A stretch of DNA of 64,000 bases, taken from Gammaproteobacteria bacterium. GTDB lineage: Bacteria > Pseudomonadota > Gammaproteobacteria > Pseudomonadales > Azotimanducaceae. Location of the stretch: positions 1 through 64,000 of the forward strand of contig JAPOTJ010000050.1 in NCBI GenBank assembly GCA_026709225.1, given 5' to 3'. The notes under the pieces were generated by a model that was not told the DNA's origin, did not search any database, and saw nothing but the letters and a program-made list of their open reading frames with translations. Shown here one piece after another: positions 34,488 through 43,513 of the stretch (position 1 is its first letter; each line of letters starts with the position of its first letter). The position numbers were made by a program, and so were the translations under genes.

Positions 34488-35609
34488 ATGGCGGACAAGC
34501 GTGACTACTACGAGGTACTCGGGGTTGCGCGCAATGCCGGCCAGGACGAGATCAAGAAGGCGTACCGCCGCCTCGCGATGAAGTTGCATCCGGACCGGAA
34601 TCCGGATGACGAAAAAGCTGCCGAAGGCTTCAAAGAGGCTTCGGAAGCCTATGAGGTGCTATCGAACGACGAACAGCGTTCGGCCTACGATCAATTCGGG
34701 CATGCAGGCGTTTCTGGGGCAGGGCAGCAGGGCGGCTTCGGCGGACGAGGCTTCGGCGATATCTTTGGTGACATCTTCGGCGATGTCTTCAGTCAAGGCC
34801 GAGGCCAGCGGGCATCGCGCGGGCGCGACATGCGCTATAAGCTGAGCTTGACGCTCGAGCAGGCTGTTCGCGGCGACGAGGTCAAGTTGCGTGTGCCGAC
34901 GCGCGTGACCTGCGAAGACTGCGGCGGCTCCGGTGCGCGCAAAGGGACCGCGCCTGTGACCTGCAATGTGTGCAACGGTGCGGGCGTCACGCGCACATCG
35001 CAAGGCTTCTTTTCTCTGGAGCAGACCTGCCGTCGCTGCGGCGGGCGCGGTTCGATCATTCGCGACCCGTGCCCTACATGTCGAGGACGCGGGCATGTTG
35101 AAAAGCAGCGCACCCTGTCGGTGAACATTCCTGCGGGCGTCGATGTCGGCGATCAAATCCGTCTCGCTGGCGAGGGCGAGCGCAGTGAATCGGGTGGGCC
35201 TGCAGGCAATCTGTATGTCGAAGTAGACCTCAAGCCGCACGAGATCTTCGAGCGCAAGGGCGCGCATCTCTGGTGCGAAGTGCCAGTGAGCTTCACTGAA
35301 GCCGCGCTCGGTAGTAAGGTGGAGGTGCCGACCTTGGATGGGCGCGCGCGAATCGATGTGCCAGCAGGCACGCAATCGGGGAAAACCTTCAAGCTTCGCG
35401 GCAAGGGCGTGAGGCCGGTGCGCGGCGGCGGCGTGGGCGACCTCTACTGCCGGCTGCGCGTGGAAACGCCGGTCAATCTCAGTGCGCGGCAGCGCGAGAT
35501 ATTGCTGGAGCTCGACGCCGCGCTTCAGGAGAAAGGCGAGCGCCACTCGCCGGACGCCAGTGGCTGGCGCAGCAAGCTCAAGGATTTTTTCAGCGACAGT
35601 CGGACTTGA
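34488..35609 (+). CDS. dnaJ: Chaperone protein DnaJ
   Basis: Predicted 373-aa Hsp40. The J domain has [14 protein letters not shown] and HPD (in LHPDRNPDD); a Gly/Phe-rich linker ([18 protein letters not shown]) follows; four zinc repeats read [24 protein letters not shown] and CPTCRGRG; the C-terminal substrate domain is complete. It activates DnaK ATPase and delivers substrates. It starts 17 bases after the dnaK stop. It converges on the secreted-protein gene at 35672 without a clear terminator in the 62-base gap. Confidence 0.97.
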   Translation: MADKRDYYEVLGVARNAGQDEIKKAYRRLAMKLHPDRNPDDEKAAEGFKEASEAYEVLSNDEQRSAYDQFGHAGVSGAGQQGGFGGRGFGDIFGDIFGDVFSQGRGQRASRGRDMRYKLSLTLEQAVRGDEVKLRVPTRVTCEDCGGSGARKGTAPVTCNVCNGAGVTRTSQGFFSLEQTCRRCGGRGSIIRDPCPTCRGRGHVEKQRTLSVNIPAGVDVGDQIRLAGEGERSESGGPAGNLYVEVDLKPHEIFERKGAHLWCEVPVSFTEAALGSKVEVPTLDGRARIDVPAGTQSGKTFKLRGKGVRPVRGGGVGDLYCRLRVETPVNLSARQREILLELDAALQEKGERHSPDASGWRSKLKDFFSDSRT

Positions 35610-35671
35610 GTGCCGCTCGCGCAGGATTTTTCCCAGCAAAGGTTTGTGGGTTCAAACGCTCCGCGTTCATT

Positions 35672-36112
35672 CTATGGACAATTCACTTGCGAAGGTAGCC
35701 TGCGGTCCGGGGGCGGATCGGCGTGAGGGTGCTTGGCCCAAATATACGTTGTTCCCATGTTGCCGTTCCTGCATCGCGCCCCTACGTAAACGTTTCGTCC
35801 GTCAAAATACGCAGGGTAAAAGCGGCCTCGATTGTGAAAGGTTGATCTGTTATTGACATACCATCCTTTTTGCTTGCCCAAGGCGTCCTTGCTCAATGCA
35901 GTGGTGCGGTCCATCATATAAAATGTCGTATCGCTATCCTGGAATTCGTCTCTCCCGTACTGCCACCCAGCATGAATGCAGTCCTGGTCAAACTGTTCCT
36001 GACATTGGTATTTTTGCGCCAGCGCCTCGGCTGGCAGGATGAAAGAAATCGCCACCAGAACAGCGGCAATAATCCCTAGCTCGTAATTAAGTAATCTGGG
36101 GGGGGGGGGCAT
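35672..36112 (-). CDS. Small secreted protein with a C11 tract after the start codon
   Basis: Predicted 146-aa protein of unknown function. After MPPPPR comes a hydrophobic signal segment (ELGIIAAVLVAISFIL) and a likely cleavage site ALAQ, leaving about 112 mature residues with four cysteines (two possible disulfides) and many aromatic residues (YFDGRNVYVGARCRNGNMG). The ATG at 36110-36112 has AGGAG nine bases upstream and is followed directly by eleven C residues (36099-36109). Slippage in that run would switch the protein out of frame. AT-richer than its neighbours, suggesting acquisition. No family recognised. Confidence 0.65.
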   Translation of the reverse strand: MPPPPRLLNYELGIIAAVLVAISFILPAEALAQKYQCQEQFDQDCIHAGWQYGRDEFQDSDTTFYMMDRTTALSKDALGKQKGWYVNNRSTFHNRGRFYPAYFDGRNVYVGARCRNGNMGTTYIWAKHPHADPPPDRRLPSQVNCP

Positions 36113-36205
36113 GGTCTCTATCTCCTATCGAAGGATCGAGTGAGTGAATGTAGGCTACTCGCGATTTTTCCCGATTGCTCGCGCAATGTCAAGCACGAGT
36201 GCGGC

Positions 36206-36334
36206 TCACGCAAGGAACCAAGGCAGCACTTTCGTGTTGCGGACATCGAAGCTGGCATCGCCGCCGTGGACGAGAACAGCACGCGTGGCAGGGTTGTCAG
36301 GAAGCTGCATCCACCATTCGAGCGCCCATGAGGG
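36206..36334 (-). pseudogene. C-terminal remnant of a DUF4143-type ATPase gene
   Basis: A 42-codon minus-strand frame between TGA codons (36335-36337 and 36206-36208) reads ALEWWMQLPDNPATRAVLVH, then GGDASFDVRNTKVLPWF. The xLVxGGD...V.VLPW pattern is what I know from the C-terminal end of DUF4143/AAA_14 proteins of a subgroup different from the intact copy at 6280. Start and ATPase domain are missing, so most of the gene has been lost. A large palindrome lies 84 bases upstream. The remaining parts of 36113-36530 hold no other convincing ORF. Confidence 0.45.
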
Positions 36335-36417
36335 TCACAACGGGATAGGAATCTACAGCCTTGACCAGGCTGTTTGACAGGTGTCATTCAATCATGCGCG
36401 TGATCGTTGATTGACTC

Positions 36418-36460
36418 AATCGTGTCAAATTGATGATTAGATCATCAATTTGACACGATT
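36418..36460. promoter_or_regulatory. Perfect 20-bp palindrome, likely operator
   Basis: AATCGTGTCAAATTGATGAT (36418-36437), three bases, then its exact reverse complement (36441-36460). Each arm contains TTGACA in outward orientation, so it could carry -35 boxes on both strands. It lies between the DUF4143 remnant and the prolyl oligopeptidase gene (70 bases upstream of ATG 36531). AT-rich stems without T-run make a terminator less likely than a repressor site. Confidence 0.6.
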
Positions 36461-36530
36461 TTCCGTGTCGCGCCTGAAAGCTGATTCAATGTATGGTGTG
36501 CGACTTCAGCAAACGTTAAGGGCATTACCC

Positions 36531-38654
36531 ATGAGGCAGCGAACGGCCGCTCGGCAATCGTGGATACTGACGCTTCTTCCATTGATATTTCTGTTGACGA
36601 TGAATCTGCAGGCGGGCGACGAAGAAGACTCCTACCTCTGGCTCGAAGAAGTCCTGGGAAGCGAAGCCTTGGACTGGGTAGAGACGCAGAATGATGCGTC
36701 GCGAGCGCGCCTTGAGTCGGACGAGCGGTTTGCCGCCATTCGAGATGCGGCGCTCGCCGTGTATTCGGCAACTGATCGTATCGCATACGCTCGGCACGCA
36801 GGGGAGCGCGTGTTCAATTTCTGGCAGGACGAGCGCCATGTGCGCGGCATCCTGCGCGCAGCCTCGATTGACTCGTATCTCAAGGGAGCGCCCGAATGGG
36901 AGACATTACTCGACATTGACGTCCTCGCCGAAGCGGAAGGCGAGAACTGGGTCTACAAAGGCAGCACATGTCTGCGGCCGGATTTTGAGCGGTGCATGAT
37001 CAGCCTCTCGCGAGGCGGCGCCGATGCGGTCGTGGTGCGCGAGTTCAATGTGCGGCGCAAAGCGTTCGTGGAAGATGGCTTTACGAGCGATGAGGCCAAG
37101 CAAGGCGTGGAATGGCTCGACCAAGATCATCTGCTGATCGGCAAGGCGGGCAGCGGTTTTCGGAGCACTGATTCGGGCTATTCAGCGGAAGTGAGGCTAT
37201 GGAAACGCAGTCAGCCACTCGAAGACAGCCGCCGGCTGTTCGAGGTGCCAGACGACTACGTCAGCGCATCACCGGTCGTTGTTCGATCTTCGGCGGGCGC
37301 CTATGTGTTTGCCGCTGGCTCGCCCGAGTTTTTTCGTGAGCAGGTGAGCTATCTCGGCGATCCGCTCGCCGACGACAGCGCTCCGACGCGACTGCCTCTG
37401 CCAGAGGATATTGACTGGCGAGGCATGTTCGGGGAACGCATCATCGCCTTGACGCGCTCGGCGTGGGAGATCGATGGCGAGCTGCATCCGGCCGGCGCAC
37501 TCATCGCAGTGCCCCTTGATGCGCTCTTGCAAGGCGATCTGTCAGGCGTAGAAACTGTCCTTGTCCCACCTGAAACTGGCGCTATACAAAGCGTGCAGGT
37601 CGCGCGTTCCCATCTCTATGTGAGCGTCATGGACAACGTCCGCACCCGCCTCGTGCGCGTCGCGCGCGGTGAATTGGGCTGGACCGAGACGCAAGTTGAT
37701 GTGCCGAGCACGGGCACGCTCAGCATCGTCTCAGCGACATCGGAGAGCGATCTCGTGTTTGTCAACGGCGAAGAATTCCTCGTGCCGGACAGCCTGTATG
37801 CAATCGACGGGGCGGCGAAGCCGCGCGTGATCGCGCAACTGCCGATGCGGTTTGACGCATCAGCCTATGTGGCAAGCCAATCCTTCGCGATGTCCGCCGA
37901 TGGCACGCGCGTGCCCTACTTTCTGATCAAAGGGCGTGACGCTCAAGGCCCTGTGCCGACGCTGCTCTATGGCTACGGCGGATTTGAGATTTCGCTGACG
38001 CCTTCCTATCTCAGTCCCTTGCCTGTCTCATGGCTCGAAGCGGGCGGGGCCTATGCCATTGCCAATATTCGCGGCGGCGGCGAGTTCGGCCCGGCATGGC
38101 ATCAGGCGGCGCTGCAAGCCAATCGTCAGCGCGCCTATGATGACTTTGCGGCGGTGGCTGAGGACTTGACCGACACCGGCGTGACCGCACCCGCCAAGCT
38201 TGGCATCTACGGCGGTTCGAACGGCGGCCTGCTCGTCGGCGCACTCTTGACGCAACGCCCCGAGCTCTTTGGGGCTGTCGTGTGCGCAGTGCCGTTGCTC
38301 GATATGCTGCGCTATCACAAGCTGCTTGCCGGGGCTTCTTGGATCGGAGAATATGGCGATCCGGATGTGCCTGAGGAGCGGGCATGGCTCGCGGCCTACT
38401 CGCCGTATCACAATGTCCGCGACGATCTCGATTACCCGCAAGTGTTCTTGACGACTTCGACCCGCGATGACCGCGTGCATCCAGGACATGCCCGCAAAAT
38501 GGCTGCCAAGATGATGGCTGCCGGACACGACGTGGTCTACTACGAAAACACCGAAGGCGGGCACAGCGCTGCGGCGAACCTCAATCAGGTGGCGCGGCGC
38601 GACGCGCTGGTCGTGACCTTTTTGATGCAGGCCCTGATGGATGGTGAAGCATGA
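36531..38654 (+). CDS. Exported prolyl oligopeptidase family serine peptidase (S9A)
   Basis: Predicted 707-aa protein with an N-terminal signal peptide (RQSWILTLLPLIFLLTMNLQA). A seven-bladed propeller region (about 100-420) precedes the alpha/beta-hydrolase domain. Catalytic Ser563 is in YGGSNGG, Asp at 646-647 in STRDDRVHPGH, His678 in GGHSAA. ANIRGGGEFGPAWHQAAL is the family signature. Likely a periplasmic or outer-surface peptidase acting on proline peptides or related esters. ATG 36531 begins the signal peptide; upstream in-frame codons overlap the palindrome. The stop overlaps the start of the esterase gene (ATGA). Confidence 0.92.
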   Translation: MRQRTAARQSWILTLLPLIFLLTMNLQAGDEEDSYLWLEEVLGSEALDWVETQNDASRARLESDERFAAIRDAALAVYSATDRIAYARHAGERVFNFWQDERHVRGILRAASIDSYLKGAPEWETLLDIDVLAEAEGENWVYKGSTCLRPDFERCMISLSRGGADAVVVREFNVRRKAFVEDGFTSDEAKQGVEWLDQDHLLIGKAGSGFRSTDSGYSAEVRLWKRSQPLEDSRRLFEVPDDYVSASPVVVRSSAGAYVFAAGSPEFFREQVSYLGDPLADDSAPTRLPLPEDIDWRGMFGERIIALTRSAWEIDGELHPAGALIAVPLDALLQGDLSGVETVLVPPETGAIQSVQVARSHLYVSVMDNVRTRLVRVARGELGWTETQVDVPSTGTLSIVSATSESDLVFVNGEEFLVPDSLYAIDGAAKPRVIAQLPMRFDASAYVASQSFAMSADGTRVPYFLIKGRDAQGPVPTLLYGYGGFEISLTPSYLSPLPVSWLEAGGAYAIANIRGGGEFGPAWHQAALQANRQRAYDDFAAVAEDLTDTGVTAPAKLGIYGGSNGGLLVGALLTQRPELFGAVVCAVPLLDMLRYHKLLAGASWIGEYGDPDVPEERAWLAAYSPYHNVRDDLDYPQVFLTTSTRDDRVHPGHARKMAAKMMAAGHDVVYYENTEGGHSAAANLNQVARRDALVVTFLMQALMDGEA

Positions 38655-40210
38655 GAGCCGCTGCGTTGGTTGTTGGTCTTATGATGGCGCAGCTTGGATT
38701 CAGTGACGCTGCGACGCGCGTTGAAACGACCGAAGGACCGATTGTTGGCGCCTTCAGCGATGAGACCGCTGGCGTTCGGGTCTACAAAGGCATCCCGTAT
38801 GCCGCCGCACCAGTCGGGGAACTCAGATGGCGGGCGCCGGCGCCGCATCCGCCATGGCATGAAGCTCGAGAAGCTGTCGAGTTCGGCACCCCTTGCTGGC
38901 AGCGTCACGTCACGGGAATCTATAGCCGCGGGCCTGTGCCGCGCAGCGAAGATTGCTTGTATCTCAATGTATGGACGGCATCAAGCGCAGGAGACAAGGC
39001 TCCTGTGATGCTTTGGATACATGGCGGCAGCTTCGAGATTGGCCATGGGCATCTTGAGTGGTATGACGGCACCGACACAGCGAGGGATAGCATTGTGCTC
39101 GTCACGATCAACTACCGCCTCGGTCCGTTTGGGTTCTTTGCGCATCCGTGGCTCGAAGGCGAGGATGCCAATGGCAATCAAGGGCTGCTCGACCAGGTGG
39201 CCGCGCTTCGGTGGGTGCAGGCGAATATCGCGGCATTCGGCGGCGACCCGGACAACGTCACGATTTTCGGCGAGTCCGCAGGTAGCGCAAGCGTCTGCTA
39301 CTTGCAAGCTTCTCCGCTAGCAAAAGGGCTGTTCGCAAAGGCGATTGGTCAGTCGGCGGGCTGCTTTGCGCCGCACCCGACGCTCACCGAAGATTCGCCG
39401 ACCGGCGCTCCGTCCGGCTACAAGATGGGACGAAAGGTGGTCGAACACATAGGCGCGAAAGATCTCGATGCTTTGCGAGCAATGGACGCAGAAACGCTGT
39501 TCGCCGCGCTTGAGGCGAGCGACTATAGGGTGCCGTACCCAGCCGTGTATGTGGACGGCAATCTGTTCCCAGCGCAGATGCGCGCGCTGCACGAGACCGG
39601 CAAGGGCAGCCAGGTCCCAGTCTTGGTCGGCGCCAATGCCGATGAAGAGACCGCACTTTTCGGGGAGCTGCCCGATGTGACGCGTGGGGAGCTCGTCGAA
39701 CAATTGCGTACCGAATCGCCAGCAAATGCCGACGCCTTGATTGCGGCTTATGCAAGCGAAATGGAACGCGGCCCGCGAATTGCTCGCGACCGGATGCTCT
39801 CTCATCGGCTGTTCGCATGGGAGGCGCGCGCATGGGCACGCAGTGCGGCCCGCACCGGACAGCCAGCCTATCTCTATCACTTCACGTATGTCCCCGAACT
39901 GCCTGAATACGGGCGCGAGCTCGGCGCCTTCCACGCAGCTGAAATTGCCTACGTCTTCAATAATCTCGACAGAACCGACTGGGCGGTGTCGATTGATGAC
40001 CGCGAAGTGGCGCGCATCCTGTCTGGCTATTGGCGCAACTTTGCGCGCTCGGGCGACCCGAACGGCGAAAGATTGCCGCAATGGCCGTTGTTTGACGAAC
40101 AGAACAGCAAGGCGCTCGAACTCGGCGCGCGCCCGAAAGTGATTGATCAGCATCTCAAGGACAAGCTAGATGTGATCGATGCCTTCTATGCGTCAAAGCG
40201 GGGAGGGTGA
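38651..40210 (+). CDS. Exported type B carboxylesterase
   Basis: Predicted 519-aa alpha/beta-hydrolase with an N-terminal signal peptide (ALVVGLMMAQLGFSDA). Seen: GVRVYKGIPYAAAPVGELRW, SEDCLYLNVW, MLWIHGGSFEIG (oxyanion hole), nucleophile Ser209 in FGESAGS and a C-terminal catalytic His region (GAFHAAEIAYVFNN). Hydrolyses carboxylic esters outside the cytoplasm. Translationally coupled to the S9 peptidase, so the pair may process the same kind of exogenous substrate. Length typical for the family. Confidence 0.92.
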   Translation: MRAAALVVGLMMAQLGFSDAATRVETTEGPIVGAFSDETAGVRVYKGIPYAAAPVGELRWRAPAPHPPWHEAREAVEFGTPCWQRHVTGIYSRGPVPRSEDCLYLNVWTASSAGDKAPVMLWIHGGSFEIGHGHLEWYDGTDTARDSIVLVTINYRLGPFGFFAHPWLEGEDANGNQGLLDQVAALRWVQANIAAFGGDPDNVTIFGESAGSASVCYLQASPLAKGLFAKAIGQSAGCFAPHPTLTEDSPTGAPSGYKMGRKVVEHIGAKDLDALRAMDAETLFAALEASDYRVPYPAVYVDGNLFPAQMRALHETGKGSQVPVLVGANADEETALFGELPDVTRGELVEQLRTESPANADALIAAYASEMERGPRIARDRMLSHRLFAWEARAWARSAARTGQPAYLYHFTYVPELPEYGRELGAFHAAEIAYVFNNLDRTDWAVSIDDREVARILSGYWRNFARSGDPNGERLPQWPLFDEQNSKALELGARPKVIDQHLKDKLDVIDAFYASKRGG

Positions 40211-40238
40211 TCGCTGTTGTGCCGCTTGAACGATCATC

Positions 40239-40516
40239 ATGCGCCGATTTAAGGATAGAAATGCTGAGGCGCTTTTTGACGGTAATCATGTGCCCGCTTG
40301 CCGCCGCATATACAGCGAAGAGCGCGGATGAGGTTGCAGCGAGTCATGGCAGCGGTCGCATTGTCCGACTTGGCTATCCCGCCATCGCATCAATTGAAGG
40401 CGCTGAAGGGTAAAATGGATGGTCGATATAGCATTCGCATTAACGATCAATGGCGCGTATGCTTTCGCTGGTCGGATCAAGGTGCCACGGAGATCGAGGT
40501 TATCGACTATCATTAG
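40239..40516 (+). pseudogene. higB: Frameshifted HigB-type toxin gene
   Basis: ATG 40239 opens MRRFKDRNAEALFDGNHVPA, which runs to TGA 40329-40331. The second half (RRARMRLQRVMAAVALSDLA, then LKALKGKMDGRYSIRINDQW and a terminal IEVIDYH) is in another frame. Removing two bases in the TATA at 40309-40312 restores one 91-residue RelE/HigB protein of normal length. HigB toxins are ribosome-dependent mRNases. The neighbouring higA is intact. Either a real inactivating TA duplication or a sequencing error. A shorter product from ATG 40298 would lack the N-terminal helix. Confidence 0.8.
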
Positions 40517-40525
40517 AGCGTTTCT

Positions 40526-40822
40526 ATGAACGATATGGACCCTATACACTCAGGCGAGCATCTCGCGGAAATTTTGGACGAGCTAGGCATTAGCCAGTCG
40601 CGCCTAGCGCGAGCGATTCACACTCCGTCGCGGAGAATCCATGAGATTATTCATGGACGTCGGGCGATCACTGCCGATACTGCATTGCGCTTAGGGCATG
40701 CGCTCAGCACAACGCCTGAGTATTGGATGAATCTTCAAAGGATGCACGAATTAGCACTCGCCCGGGCTTCTTGTAACATTGATGAAGTCGAGGATGAAAT
40801 CGAGCCTGTCGCCGCTGCTTGA
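40526..40822 (+). CDS. higA: HigA-family antitoxin
   Basis: Predicted 98-aa XRE-type DNA-binding antitoxin. IHSGEHLAEILDELGISQSR is the conserved N-terminus, the helix-turn-helix is at about 20-60 (SRLARAIHTPSRRIHEIIHG), followed by RRAITADTALRLGHALSTTP and EYWMNLQ, the family signature. It lies nine bases after the higB stop. If higB is truly inactivated this copy is an orphan repressor; it could still cross-regulate the intact higBA at 50.9 kb. Confidence 0.92.
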   Translation: MNDMDPIHSGEHLAEILDELGISQSRLARAIHTPSRRIHEIIHGRRAITADTALRLGHALSTTPEYWMNLQRMHELALARASCNIDEVEDEIEPVAAA

Positions 40823-40849
40823 CACCTCAGACATTGATCCTATTGCCTG

Positions 40850-42160
40850 ATGGACATTGAGGGGCACGCGGTACTTCCCTTTCCTCGCCAAGCGGTGTGG
40901 GCGCACCTGCACGACCCGGCCGTGTTGCAGCGCGCCGTGCCGGGGTGCGAATCCATGCACGCCGTGTCGCCGGAGAAGTTCGTCGCGCGCGTGAGCGCGA
41001 GTGTCGGGCCGATCAAGGCACGGTTTGAAGGCGATGCGGTGATTTCGGAGGCAGAGCCCCCTGAATCCTTTACCTTGACGGCGAGCGGCAAGGGCGGCGT
41101 GGCTGGCTTTGCGAGCGCGGTTGTGAAGATCAGGCTGCAGGACGATGTTGGCGAGACGCGCCTCGACTACACGCTCGAAGCCAAGCTCGGCGGCAAGCTG
41201 GCGCAGCTCGGCGCGCGGTTGATTGAATCAACGGCGCGTTCATTCGCAGACGCCTTCTTCGCGCGCTTCTCAGCCGCCGTGGCCGCGCCTGCGACAATTG
41301 CCGTGAACGAGGCCAAGCCGACACCTGTTCGTCGCAGGCGCATATCGATATTGGCGCGTCTGCGTTCGTTTATGGAGGCGCGGAAGAAGGTGCGGGCTGC
41401 CTCCAGGCAAGCGCAAGTCGCGGTGCGCACCCCTGACCCTATGCCCGCGGCTCAGCCGACGCATGTTCCGGCGAGCGGCTATATCGATATCGAAATCGGC
41501 AACGATATTGCCGAAGTCAGGCTCAACCGCCCTGAGAAGAAGAACTGTGTGAGCTTCGCCATGTGGCTGGAGGTCGCACAGGCATTCAACGATCTCGGCG
41601 GCAACGATGAGGTCCGCTGCATCGTGCTCACCGGTGCGGACGGACACTTTTCGTCGGGTGCCGACAAGAGTGAATTCGGTGAGGTGCGTTCCACGCCAGA
41701 ACAAGTTGCGACCTACGAACAAGCGGTCAGCGGCGCAAGCGAGGCGATTCTCGATTGCCCGAAGCCGGTGGTCGCAGCAATCGAGGGCTACTGCGTCGGA
41801 GGTGGCCTCGGACTTGCCATGGCGTGCGATTTTCGCGTCGGCAAAGCTGGCTCGGAGTACTTCATCCCGGCAGCCAAATTAGGGGTTGTCTACGGCGAGC
41901 GGGCGACTCACTCACTGCTCGCCCTCGTTGGACTTGTGAATGCGAAGCGCATTCTTTTTGCCGGGCATAGGATGGATGCGGACGAGGCGAAGTCGATGGG
42001 TTTGGTGGATGAAGTGTTTTCGGAAGATGCGTATGACGACGGTCTCGCCGAATTCCTGGGCAAGCTAACCGACGGCTCACCGCGAACCATATCTGGCAGT
42101 AAAGCCATCTTGCATAGCATCACCGGCCTGACGCCGCCCGATGAAGCCCGCACCCTTTGA
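40850..42160 (+). CDS. CoxG-type SRPBCC domain fused to enoyl-CoA hydratase
   Basis: Predicted 436-aa two-domain protein. Residues 1 to about 150 are CoxG-like (LPFPRQAVWAHLHDPAVLQR, PGCESM, GPIKARFEGDAVI, ASGKGGVAGFASA, LDYTLEAKLGGKLAQLGARL), the SRPBCC family linked to maturation or membrane attachment of molybdenum hydroxylases. A basic, Pro/Ala-rich linker spans about 155-208. Residues from about 208 to 436 are a crotonase (IAEVRLNRPEKKN, DGHFSSGADKSEF, GYCVGGGLGLAMACDFRV). The 3' end overlaps the FAD-subunit gene by 20 bp. First gene of the operon. Confidence 0.88.
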   Translation: MDIEGHAVLPFPRQAVWAHLHDPAVLQRAVPGCESMHAVSPEKFVARVSASVGPIKARFEGDAVISEAEPPESFTLTASGKGGVAGFASAVVKIRLQDDVGETRLDYTLEAKLGGKLAQLGARLIESTARSFADAFFARFSAAVAAPATIAVNEAKPTPVRRRRISILARLRSFMEARKKVRAASRQAQVAVRTPDPMPAAQPTHVPASGYIDIEIGNDIAEVRLNRPEKKNCVSFAMWLEVAQAFNDLGGNDEVRCIVLTGADGHFSSGADKSEFGEVRSTPEQVATYEQAVSGASEAILDCPKPVVAAIEGYCVGGGLGLAMACDFRVGKAGSEYFIPAAKLGVVYGERATHSLLALVGLVNAKRILFAGHRMDADEAKSMGLVDEVFSEDAYDDGLAEFLGKLTDGSPRTISGSKAILHSITGLTPPDEARTL

Positions 42161-43028
42161 CTACGCGGCGCCTGCGCACCTTGACGAGGCGCTCGCGATA
42201 CTCGCACGCACTGAAAACGCCAAGGTGATTGCTGGCGGCCAAAGCCTCATGCCAATGCTCAATTTCCGTCTTGTTAGGCCGGACTTGCTTGTGGACATTT
42301 CGCGCATTGCGGCGCTGCGCGGCATCACAGGGCGAGGCCGAGGGATGTCGATCAGCGCTATGACGAGCCATCACGCTGTTCACACCTCGCCGCTGGTGAA
42401 GGAGCACTTCCCGATCATTAGCGAGGCTATGGGGCATGTCGCGCACTTGGCCATACGCAACCGCGGCACCATCGGCGGCAGCATCAGCCATGCCGACCCC
42501 GCCGCCGAATGGCCGATGCTTGCCTGTCTGCTCGACGCGAAGATTCATCTTGCGGGGCCGACAGGCACTCGAACGCTCGATGCGCAGGCGTTCTTCCATG
42601 GCGCGATGACGACCGCGCTCGCGCCCGACGAGGTGCTCACCAAAGTCGATCTGCCCGCGCTGCCGAGGCACACGCGCCATGCGTTCGACGAGGTGGCGCT
42701 CAGGACAGGTGACTATGCGATTGTGGCCGCGGGCGTCCTCCTTTCAGTTGGCGGCTCCCCGCTCACGGGCGGCAAGCGCATTCTTGATGCGCGCATTGCA
42801 CTGACAGGCGTTGGCGAAATGCCCATTCGAATGCGCGACGCCGAAGCGCTGCTCAAGGGTCAGAAGGCAATCGATGATCAACTGATCGAGCGCGTGGCGT
42901 GCCTGGTGCGGGATGGCATTCAGCCGAGCTCGGATTTGCGCGCATCGGCGGACTTTCGGCGCGAGCTCAGCTTTTCACTCACCAAGCGTCTCGTCAAAAG
43001 CGCGTGGGAACAGCGAAGTCAATCTTGA
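42141..43028 (+). CDS. Molybdenum hydroxylase FAD-binding subunit (CoxM-like)
   Basis: Predicted 295-aa medium subunit of the xanthine dehydrogenase family, passing electrons from the iron-sulfur subunit to FAD. FAD motifs: VIAGGQSLMPML (about 29-40) and RNRGTIGGSISHADPAAEWP (about 107-126). The C-terminal CO_deh_flav domain has ALTGVGEMPIRMRDAEALL. Length normal. It overlaps the CoxG-hydratase gene by 20 bp and the 2Fe-2S gene follows after two bases. Confidence 0.93.
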   Translation: MKPAPFDYAAPAHLDEALAILARTENAKVIAGGQSLMPMLNFRLVRPDLLVDISRIAALRGITGRGRGMSISAMTSHHAVHTSPLVKEHFPIISEAMGHVAHLAIRNRGTIGGSISHADPAAEWPMLACLLDAKIHLAGPTGTRTLDAQAFFHGAMTTALAPDEVLTKVDLPALPRHTRHAFDEVALRTGDYAIVAAGVLLSVGGSPLTGGKRILDARIALTGVGEMPIRMRDAEALLKGQKAIDDQLIERVACLVRDGIQPSSDLRASADFRRELSFSLTKRLVKSAWEQRSQS

Positions 43029-43030
43029 AT

Positions 43031-43513
43031 ATGGCATTCGAGAAGCGCATTCGCGTCACGGTCAACGGGCGAGCGTTTGAGCGCAGCGTCGAGCCGCGCC
43101 TGCTGTTGTCCGATTTTCTGCGCGAGACGCTCGACCTCACTGGTACGCATGTCGGCTGCGAACATGGCGTCTGTGGCGCATGCACTCTGCTGATGAACGG
43201 AGACAGCGTGCGTTCATGCCTGACTCTTGCTGTGCAAGCGGACGGCGCCGAGATCATCACCGTTGAAGGGCACGGCAAGGCGGGCGAATTCAGCCCTGCG
43301 CAAGAGGCGTTTCACGCCTGCCACGCCTTGCAATGCGGCTTCTGCACGCCGGGCATGCTGGCAACCGTTGTGGATGCGCTGCGCAAACTACCGCTCGATT
43401 CGGAAGCCGAAGTGCGGGAAGCGCTTGCCGGCAACCTGTGCCGCTGCACTGGCTATCAGCATATCGTCGATGCGGTGCTCACCATCAACACCAAGGAGGA
43501 AGGCATCTCATGA
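43031..43513 (+). CDS. Molybdenum hydroxylase 2Fe-2S subunit (CoxS-like)
   Basis: Predicted 160-aa small subunit with two [2Fe-2S] clusters. Plant-ferredoxin-type cluster: Cys43, 48, 51 and 63 (CEHGVCGAC...C). Second cluster: Cys102, 105, 137 and 139 (CGFCTPG...CRCTGY). All eight ligands are present. ATG 43031 is two bases after the preceding stop; longer upstream in-frame starts are not family-like. The stop overlaps the next gene (ATGA). Confidence 0.95.
   Translation: MAFEKRIRVTVNGRAFERSVEPRLLLSDFLRETLDLTGTHVGCEHGVCGACTLLMNGDSVRSCLTLAVQADGAEIITVEGHGKAGEFSPAQEAFHACHALQCGFCTPGMLATVVDALRKLPLDSEAEVREALAGNLCRCTGYQHIVDAVLTINTKEEGIS

Noticed and set aside
35610-35671. tRNA-like GGTTCAAAC after dnaJ
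   Set aside because: No matching acceptor or anticodon stems can be drawn around it.
36118-36387. 89-codon minus-strand and 63- and 77-codon plus-strand ORFs
   Set aside because: They overlap the DUF4143-like fragment in other frames and show no protein-like pattern of their own.
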